Shown: positions 33,208 to 39,298 of the stretch, piece by piece
Layout: every line of letters begins with the position of its first letter
Numbering within the stretch: the stretch's first letter is position 1
Origin: Candidatus Scybalocola faecipullorum
GTDB taxonomy: Bacteria > Bacillota > Clostridia > Lachnospirales > Lachnospiraceae
Direction: 5' to 3'
Length of the DNA: 39,298 nt
NCBI GenBank assembly: GCA_018716485.1
Contig: DVJY01000025.1
Span: forward strand, 1-39,298
Notes under the pieces: model-generated
The model's input: only the letters and a program-made list of their open reading frames with translations
Told to the model about the DNA's origin: nothing
The model's database searches: none
Made by a program: the position numbers and the translations under genes

Positions 33208-35295
33208 TTAATTGCCTTCTTCTTTAGCGTTTTCAGCAATAACTTTTGTCTGAACATCTGACGGCGCCTGCTCATATCTGGCAAATGAATAAGCAAAGTC
33301 ACCGCGTCCGCCTGTCATCGAACGAAGGTCTGTATTATATCCGTACAGTTCTGCCAGCGGAATGTCCGCAACAACTTCTGTTTTCCCGTGTCCGGCCGGA
33401 TTCATACCGAGCACTCTGCCGCGCCGTTTGTTCAGATCACCCATCACATCGCCGGTGTAGCTGTCCGGAACGTTAACACTCAATGTGGCAATCGGCTCAA
33501 GAAGCACAGGATCAGCTTTCATAAATGCTGCCTTAAATGCCTGTCTTGCCGCTGTTTTAAATGCCATTTCTGATGAATCTACAGGATGATAAGAACCATC
33601 AAAAAGTGTTGCTTTTACTCCTACAACCGGATAACCTGCCATTGGCCCTTTAAGCACGGATTCCGCAATACCTTTTTCGACTGCCGGGAAATAGTTCTTC
33701 GGTACGGCGCCGCCGACAACTCTCTCTTCAAAAACATATGCTTTTTCAAGATCACCGGATGGTTCAAACTCCATCGCTACATCGCCATACTGACCATGAC
33801 CGCCGGACTGTTTTTTATATTTTTCACGTACAGAAACTTTTTTCTTAATTGTTTCTCTGTAAGGAATTCTCGGTTTTGATAAAGTGATATCCACTTTATA
33901 TTTTGCCTGAAGTTTGCTGACAACAACATCCAAATGCTGATCTCCGATACCGTAAAGCAATGACTGACGATTCTCTGTATCATTGTAAGCTTTTAATGTC
34001 TGGTCTTCTTCCATCATTTTCGCCAGCGCCTGAGATACTTTGTCTTCATCGCCTTTGTTCTTTGCCGTATAACGCTTATATGTATAAGGTTTGCTCAATT
34101 CAGCTTTTTCCATTACAAGCGGATCGCTCTTTAAGGATAACGTATCTCCTGTGGCCGTATTGGTCAATTTAGCAATAGCGCCGATATCGCCGGCCTTTAA
34201 TTCAGGCACTTCAATCGATTCTTTTCCTCTGAGCACATACAGTCTGGACAGCTTTTCTTCAGTATCTTTATCATAATTATAAATCACTGAATCAGATTTA
34301 AGCTCACCGGAGCAAACTTTGATCAATGAATATCTGCCGATAAACGGGTCAACAATTGTTTTAAATACATATGCCGAGAACGGACGTCTTGAGTCATAAT
34401 CCACATTATACTCTTTGCCCGTGCGAGGATCCTTGCCAAATGCTTTAATATTATCTCTCATCGGTGACGGCATAAATTCCACACATGTCTGGATCAAATT
34501 CATAATACCATATCCGAGAAGGCCTGAACCGCACTGAACAGGCACTGTGCTGCCTTCATTGACATTGGCTCTCAGCGCATCAACCATCTCATCGATCGTA
34601 AATTCTTCACCGCCGAAATACTTATCCATCAATTCTTCGCTGGTCTCTGCCACAGCTTCCAAAAGCGCTTCACGGCACGGTTCCAGATCATCATTCAGAT
34701 CTTCCGGAATATCCATCGCTTCCCACTTGCCGCTGGCAATGAAACGACGTCCTTCCATCTTTACCAGGTTAACGGCGCCAACAAACTTGCCGTTTTCACG
34801 GATCGGCAGATGGAACGGCGCTATTTTTTTACCGTAAAGTGCTCTCAGATCCTCAACAATTTTCATATAGTCGGCATGTTCATCTTCCATGTCCGTTACA
34901 AAAATTGCTCTCGGCACGTTGTACTTTTCACATAATGCCCATGCTTTTTCTGTACCGGCTTCTACACCCGCTTTTCCGGAAACAACAATAATCGCTCCGT
35001 CCGCCACAGATAAAGCTTCTTCAGTTTCACCAACAAAATCAAAATATCCCGGTGTATCTAAAAGATTGATTTTCCAGAATTCCCACTCAATCGGAACAAC
35101 AGATGTGCTGATTGAAAATTTTCTTCTAATTTCTTCTTTATCATAATCACTGATTGTGTTGCCGTCTTCGACTTTGCCCTGCCTTGAAGTCACGCCAGTC
35201 GCATACGCCATAGCCTCTACTAAAGTTGTCTTGCCGCTGCCTCCGTGTCCTAAAATGGCAACGTTGCGAATGTCTTGTGTTTTATAGACCTTCAT
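33208..35295 (-). CDS. EF-G-like GTPase (EF-G paralogue) with altered G4 motif
   Basis: A 695-residue protein with all five EF-G domains. The P-loop is GHGGSGKTT (16-24) rather than the AHIDAGKTT of true EF-G, which marks the EF-G-like/EF-G-2 group. G3 is DTPGY (80-84). At the G4 position, where GTPases have NKxD, it has T134-D-M-E137 in FVTDMEDEHAD, so guanine recognition should differ. Domain IV has KKQSGGHGQYGDV and domain V has VLGMNPAGHGKTEV. The paralogue's role is not settled; ribosome rescue, recycling or stress-linked translocation have been proposed for such proteins. The ATG at 35295 has GGAGG eight bases upstream; an upstream TTG is rejected. Confidence 0.9.
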   Translation of the reverse strand: MKVYKTQDIRNVAILGHGGSGKTTLVEAMAYATGVTSRQGKVEDGNTISDYDKEEIRRKFSISTSVVPIEWEFWKINLLDTPGYFDFVGETEEALSVADGAIIVVSGKAGVEAGTEKAWALCEKYNVPRAIFVTDMEDEHADYMKIVEDLRALYGKKIAPFHLPIRENGKFVGAVNLVKMEGRRFIASGKWEAMDIPEDLNDDLEPCREALLEAVAETSEELMDKYFGGEEFTIDEMVDALRANVNEGSTVPVQCGSGLLGYGIMNLIQTCVEFMPSPMRDNIKAFGKDPRTGKEYNVDYDSRRPFSAYVFKTIVDPFIGRYSLIKVCSGELKSDSVIYNYDKDTEEKLSRLYVLRGKESIEVPELKAGDIGAIAKLTNTATGDTLSLKSDPLVMEKAELSKPYTYKRYTAKNKGDEDKVSQALAKMMEEDQTLKAYNDTENRQSLLYGIGDQHLDVVVSKLQAKYKVDITLSKPRIPYRETIKKKVSVREKYKKQSGGHGQYGDVAMEFEPSGDLEKAYVFEERVVGGAVPKNYFPAVEKGIAESVLKGPMAGYPVVGVKATLFDGSYHPVDSSEMAFKTAARQAFKAAFMKADPVLLEPIATLSVNVPDSYTGDVMGDLNKRRGRVLGMNPAGHGKTEVVADIPLAELYGYNTDLRSMTGGRGDFAYSFARYEQAPSDVQTKVIAENAKEEGN

Positions 35296-35557
35296 GTCAA
35301 TATCCTCCAATACTTTTAGATTAGTTTCCGTCCTTAGCTTTTACCTGCTAAAGCCAACCATGTTTATATTTTACTAAATTTTCTGATATTTATCAATAGT
35401 TTTATGACAATTAAACAATTTTTTCAAGATACTCTGTCGTTTTCTCCTTCTTTAAAATATATTCCGACGCTGTATACCTCTGTATATCCAAAATGACTTG
35501 ATTTGGACGCACTTGATATGCTAAGATTACTTGTATCTTATTAAAGGAGGCTTTCCA

Positions 35558-36661
35558 TTGAAACCATATACTATCGGCTTTATCGGCCTCGGGCTGATCG
35601 GCGGATCCATTGCCAAAGCCATACGCAGGGTACATCCTGATTTCAGAATTATTGCCTGTGACCAAAGCCGTTCAAATCTTATTGCCGCCCTCTCCGACGG
35701 TACATTAAATGAAACACATGATACATTATCCGAAGCATTTGGCAGCTGTGATATTATATTTTTATGTGCTCCGGTCAGTATTAATATTGAATATCTGACG
35801 CTTTTAAAACCGATAATTTCAGAAAACTGTATTGTCACCGATGTGGGCAGCGTCAAAACGACGATTCATCAGGCCAGTGAATCTATCGGCATGAGTCATT
35901 GCTTTATCGGCGGTCATCCTATGGCCGGTTCAGAAAAAACCGGATTTCAAAATGCCAGTGACCGTCTGATTGAAAATGTTTATTATCTTTTAACCCCATC
36001 TCAAAATGTCGCTAAAGAAAAATATGACCAGCTGCGCGCACTGATCCTGTCTATTTCCGCCATTCCGGTCACTCTGGATTACCGGGAACACGACCGGATT
36101 ACTGCGGCGATCAGCCACTTGCCTCATATTATTGCCTATGCCCTTGTGAATCTTGTACGGCTTGCCGACAATTCTGATCAAATTATGCGCAGGCTTGCGG
36201 CCGGCGGCTTTAAAGATATTACGCGGATTGCTTCCTCATCACCGATCATGTGGCAGCAAATCTGCGAAGAAAATGCGCCCCAGATCCAAAATATACTGCA
36301 TACATATATCGACAGTCTGAAAGAAATTTCCGAAGCAATCGATGCCCACGATGATGCCTTTTTGCTGGAGCACTTTTCTCTTGCCCGGGATTACCGCAAT
36401 GATATCCCTGCTTCACATACTAAAAGTGTTCTTTCCTCAATTCATGAAATTTATGTGGATATTATTGACGAATCCGGAGCCATTGCCACCATTGCCACCA
36501 TTCTGGCAACCAACGGCATCAGCATTAAAAATATCGGCATTGTCCATAACCGGGAATTTCAGGAAGGCGCGCTGCGCATTGAATTTTATGAAAATGAAGC
36601 CATGCTCAAGGCCATCGACCTTTTAAGACGTTTTCACTATGTCGTTCATGAAAGAAATTAA
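35558..36661 (+). CDS. tyrA: Prephenate dehydrogenase with ACT domain
   Basis: A 367-residue enzyme oxidising prephenate to 4-hydroxyphenylpyruvate in tyrosine synthesis. The NAD-binding motif is GLGLIGGS (10-17). The active-site segment has GGHPMAGSEKTGFQNA and a later SHLPHIIAYAL. The C-terminal ~70 residues (IHEIYVDIIDESGAIATIA...) form an ACT domain, which usually gives tyrosine feedback control. The start is TTG (35558), eight bases after AAAGGAGG; the TTG 27 bases upstream lies before that site and is rejected. It is 16 bases from aroA, and both belong to the aromatic pathway. Confidence 0.95.
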   Translation: MKPYTIGFIGLGLIGGSIAKAIRRVHPDFRIIACDQSRSNLIAALSDGTLNETHDTLSEAFGSCDIIFLCAPVSINIEYLTLLKPIISENCIVTDVGSVKTTIHQASESIGMSHCFIGGHPMAGSEKTGFQNASDRLIENVYYLLTPSQNVAKEKYDQLRALILSISAIPVTLDYREHDRITAAISHLPHIIAYALVNLVRLADNSDQIMRRLAAGGFKDITRIASSSPIMWQQICEENAPQIQNILHTYIDSLKEISEAIDAHDDAFLLEHFSLARDYRNDIPASHTKSVLSSIHEIYVDIIDESGAIATIATILATNGISIKNIGIVHNREFQEGALRIEFYENEAMLKAIDLLRRFHYVVHERN

Positions 36662-36677
36662 GAAAGGAGATTTTGCT

Positions 36678-37973
36678 ATGAAAATAAACCGCTGTCATTC
36701 TCTGCGCGGAGAGCTGACTGTTCCGGGCGATAAATCGATTTCTCACAGAAGTATTATGCTCGGCGCTTTGGCTCAGGGAGATACAAAAGTTTCCGGATTT
36801 CTTCAGGGCGCTGACTGTCTCTCATCCATCGCCTGTTTTCGCAGCATGGGTGTGGACATAGAGAATCACAAAGATACTGTCATCATTCACGGACATGGCC
36901 TGCACAGTCTTCGCGCGCCTGAGAAAGTACTTGATACCGGCAACAGCGGCACAACAACCCGCCTTATATCCGGTATATTATCGGCCCAGCCATTTACTTC
37001 TATATTAAACGGCGATGCCTCTATACAAAAGCGCCCCATGAAGCGGATCATTACGCCGCTGTCACAAATGGGCGCCAAAATTGAAAGTTTAAACCATAAT
37101 GACTGCGCTCCGCTGCGAATAACCGGCGCTCCGCTGCACGGTATTACTTATCACTCTCCGGTTGCTTCCGCTCAGGTTAAATCCGCGGTCCTTCTGGCCG
37201 GACTTTATGCCGATGGGACAACAACCGTCGTTGAACCCCAGCTCAGCCGCAATCATTCAGAACTTATGCTGAAAGCTTTCGGTGCATCTGTTTCTGATAC
37301 TGCTGTGCTCAGCGATGGCCGTGCATCTGTGACCATTACTCCTGCATGTCAGTTATATGCTCAGGATATTCAAGTTCCGGGCGATATTTCTTCGGCGGCT
37401 TATTTTCTCGCTGCCGGACTTATCACCCCGAATTCTGAAATTACTGTAAAAAATGTTGGCATTAATCCGACACGCGACGGTCTGCTGAAGGTTATTAACG
37501 CTATGGGCGGCAGTATCGATATTGAAAATCAACGCACTTCCGGCGGTGAACTCTTCGCTGATCTGACTGTGCGGACAAGTTCGCTTCACAGTACAGTTAT
37601 CGGCGGCGCCATCATCCCGACGCTTATTGATGAACTGCCGGTGATTGCCGTCATAGCATGCTTTGCCAAAGGAACTACAATCATCAAAGATGCTCAGGAA
37701 CTGAAAGTCAAAGAATCTAATCGTATTGATGTCATGGCCAAAAATCTTTCTCTCATGGGCGCAGATATTACGCCGACAGATGACGGATTGATCATCCACG
37801 GCGGAAAGCCGCTGCACGGTGCTGTCATCGACAGCTTCAAAGATCACCGCGTTGCAATGTCCATGACCGTAGCCGCAATGAACAGTGAAGGCGAGACAAC
37901 CATCATCGATGATGAATGTACATCTATTTCCTATCCGGGATTTTTTGAAGATATGCACCGGCTGGCCCACTGA
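36678..37973 (+). CDS. aroA: 3-phosphoshikimate 1-carboxyvinyltransferase (EPSP synthase)
   Basis: A 431-residue enzyme that joins phosphoenolpyruvate to shikimate 3-phosphate. It has the N-terminal motif LTVPGDKSISHRSIMLG with K19, S20 and R24, then the PEP-site loop DTGNSGTTTRLISGIL, the catalytic DELPVIAV region and KVKESNRID, and the C-terminal FKDHRVAMS. Length and motif spacing are normal. The ATG at 36678 follows AAAGGAG by eight bases; upstream ATGs within the end of tyrA are rejected. It is co-transcribed with tyrA; the rest of the shikimate genes are elsewhere. Confidence 0.97.
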   Translation: MKINRCHSLRGELTVPGDKSISHRSIMLGALAQGDTKVSGFLQGADCLSSIACFRSMGVDIENHKDTVIIHGHGLHSLRAPEKVLDTGNSGTTTRLISGILSAQPFTSILNGDASIQKRPMKRIITPLSQMGAKIESLNHNDCAPLRITGAPLHGITYHSPVASAQVKSAVLLAGLYADGTTTVVEPQLSRNHSELMLKAFGASVSDTAVLSDGRASVTITPACQLYAQDIQVPGDISSAAYFLAAGLITPNSEITVKNVGINPTRDGLLKVINAMGGSIDIENQRTSGGELFADLTVRTSSLHSTVIGGAIIPTLIDELPVIAVIACFAKGTTIIKDAQELKVKESNRIDVMAKNLSLMGADITPTDDGLIIHGGKPLHGAVIDSFKDHRVAMSMTVAAMNSEGETTIIDDECTSISYPGFFEDMHRLAH

Positions 37974-37985
37974 TTTAATTTATAA

Positions 37986-38047
37986 AAAGAGGCTGATATG
38001 CAGATTCTGATCTTCTGTAAATCAAGAATCTGTATACCAGCCTCTTT
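37986..38047. terminator. Convergent terminator between aroA and the oxidoreductase gene
   Basis: An outer stem, AAAGAGGCTG / CAGCCTCTTT, encloses an inner stem, CAGATTCT / AGAATCTG. The minus-strand side runs into CTCTTTTTATAAATT, a good T tract; the plus side is weaker. Confidence 0.85.
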
Positions 38048-38096
38048 CAGTTCTGTCATATGTAGGTAACCGCCCGACACTATTCTGCGCAGTGCA

Positions 38097-39080
38097 TTAT
38101 TCACACGGATACCGCAGCCCCCATTTTCGGCGTATATCATCCATAATTTTCATATTGCCCAGTGTCACAACCCATGGCAGTCTCGGATTTTCTATTTCTC
38201 CAAGTTCAATACAATGGCATGCCTCACGAATACTGTATTCAAAACCGTTGACCATGTGCGGCAGGCAGATTTCTTCCGGTTCCCGGCCATTTCTGTACAA
38301 TCTGGCCCTCTCGCTTTTTTGAAAACTGTCAACTTCTATTTTCCCATATTCACCGGAGATAATCATATCACTGCCGAATTCATCGACAACAGAGCAGGAA
38401 ATACTGGATACAAAACGTCCGCCCCGATAGCGCATCCATATGTTATGGTGCTCATCCACACCGGTTTCGCCTATATACGCGCACGTCTGTATATCGTCAA
38501 TATCGAATCCCATAAGCATCGTCGTATAGCTGATCGGATAAACGCCGATATCCAGCAGCGCACCGCCACCAAGTTCTTTATTAAACCATCTGGAATCAGG
38601 AAATCCTCTGGCAATAAATCCGTAGTTGGTGATCATCATACGGACTTCACCGATATCTCCTTCTTCAATCCAGCGCCGGACCTGCTTTGTCACCGGCAGG
38701 AAGCGTGTCCACATATTTTCCATCAAAAAAACATTATGATCATACGCCAGATCAATCAAATACTGCACCTGTTCGCTGTTCATAGCCATTGGCTTTTCAC
38801 AGAGCACATGCTTTCCCGCACATATTGCTTTAGCTGCATATTCACAATGCCATGGATGCGGTACAGCAATGTAAACAGCATCAATGTCTTTTGATGCCAG
38901 CATATCGTCATAGTTCTCATATGCCTGAGGAACCTGATGTTCAATACAAAATCGATATGCATTTGCGTAACTTCTCGATGCCGCGCCCCAAACAGTAATC
39001 TCCCGGTCTTCCATTTTATTTACAGCCTCAGCAAACCGCCGGGCGATCATACCTGTTCCCACGATTCCCCATCGTATCAT
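38097..39080 (-). CDS. Gfo/Idh/MocA-family oxidoreductase
   Basis: A 327-residue NAD(P)-dependent dehydrogenase. The Rossmann motif is GIVGTGMIARRF (about 5-16). The family signature AGKHVLCEKPMAMNSEQ carries the catalytic-region lysine of EKP. The C-terminal domain has GGGALLDIGVYPISYTTMLMG, whose GGG-x-L-x-D-x-G-x-Y pattern is typical of the family. Members oxidise sugars, inositols or related diols; this one resembles the dimeric dihydrodiol/xylose dehydrogenase group, but no substrate can be assigned. AGGAGG lies seven bases before the ATG. No sugar-transport gene is nearby. Confidence 0.93.
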   Translation of the reverse strand: MIRWGIVGTGMIARRFAEAVNKMEDREITVWGAASRSYANAYRFCIEHQVPQAYENYDDMLASKDIDAVYIAVPHPWHCEYAAKAICAGKHVLCEKPMAMNSEQVQYLIDLAYDHNVFLMENMWTRFLPVTKQVRRWIEEGDIGEVRMMITNYGFIARGFPDSRWFNKELGGGALLDIGVYPISYTTMLMGFDIDDIQTCAYIGETGVDEHHNIWMRYRGGRFVSSISCSVVDEFGSDMIISGEYGKIEVDSFQKSERARLYRNGREPEEICLPHMVNGFEYSIREACHCIELGEIENPRLPWVVTLGNMKIMDDIRRKWGLRYPCE

Positions 39081-39298
39081 ATCATATCCTCCTCATGTAA
39101 TCTTGTGTCTATAGCATGACATGTAGACATCATTGCCACTTGTTCTATGTTACTTATTGTATCATGAAACTTACATGGCGTAAAGACTCATCGGCAGGCA
39201 TTTGATTTATATGATCGGATAGAGGAAGATTCCTTCCCTGTCCGATCTCTGCGATATCCCGCTCCGCTTCGGTCGGCGCTAAACGCGTGCCAGTGGCA
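39081..39298. other. Right-edge region: hairpins and a GC-rich possible repeat
   Basis: No gene with a start is present. A stem GATCGGA / TCCGATC (39213-39219 and 39241-39247) encloses GGAAG / CTTCC. The last ~50 bases are clearly more GC-rich than the neighbourhood and end in the palindrome TGCCAGTGGCA (39288-39298). A minus-strand frame without start is open from the window edge to a TAA at 39156-39154 (47 codons) and could be the end of a gene, but the hairpin inside it argues against coding. Confidence 0.4.

Overview
The window is chromosomal DNA of a strictly anaerobic, probably spore-forming Gram-positive of the Clostridia, most likely family Lachnospiraceae. Support comes from the strong AGGAGG-type ribosome sites with frequent TTG starts, a GerW sporulation protein, a DUF6382-type FHA protein, the fused 1414-residue activase/dehydratase-like protein, a Re-citrate-synthase-type enzyme, a minimal SufBC pair, and the 'chorion class high-cysteine' small protein. 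These placements rest on recognition by eye; no search was run. I see no phage genes, transposase, CRISPR array, rRNA or tRNA.

Layout. 173-7830 (all minus) is a long envelope/sporulation-flavoured gene string: LysM protein, rhomboid-like pseudoprotease with a zinc-binding tail, two proteins of unknown function, DUF2953 protein, GerW, a 46-residue membrane peptide, DUF6382-FHA protein and a polysaccharide deacetylase. 8043-12445 (plus) holds the 1414-residue iron-sulfur protein and an internally deleted acetyltransferase remnant. 12563-15492 (minus) is hisH-hisF-ung-HAD phosphatase. 15844-16041 (plus) is a small DUF6465 protein. 16096-20095 (minus) is a two-component system followed by sufC-sufB. 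20270-20848 is xpt.

20890-24469 (minus) carries isocitrate dehydrogenase, then a Re-citrate-synthase-like enzyme and a GntR/FCD regulator. These could make 2-oxoglutarate from acetyl-CoA and oxaloacetate, although aconitase is not in the window. A perfect 34-bp palindrome sits in the promoter of the citrate synthase-gntR pair and is the obvious autoregulatory operator. 24709-27603 has a propeptide-less subtilisin, an XRE regulator, an MnmM/YtqB methyltransferase, the Cys-rich protein and a neighbour of unknown function. 27635-31170 is leuS under a T-box leader, followed by two small membrane proteins. 31167-35295 has a surface protein with three repeat domains and an EF-G-like GTPase with an eroded G4 motif. 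35558-37973 is tyrA-aroA, and a Gfo/Idh/MocA oxidoreductase closes the window.

The points most worth following are the gltA-gntR operator, the competing-hairpin leader of icd, the remnant acetyltransferase overlapping the 1414-residue gene, the pseudoprotease/FHA/GerW gene string, and the EF-G-like protein. Most other genes are ordinary housekeeping genes.
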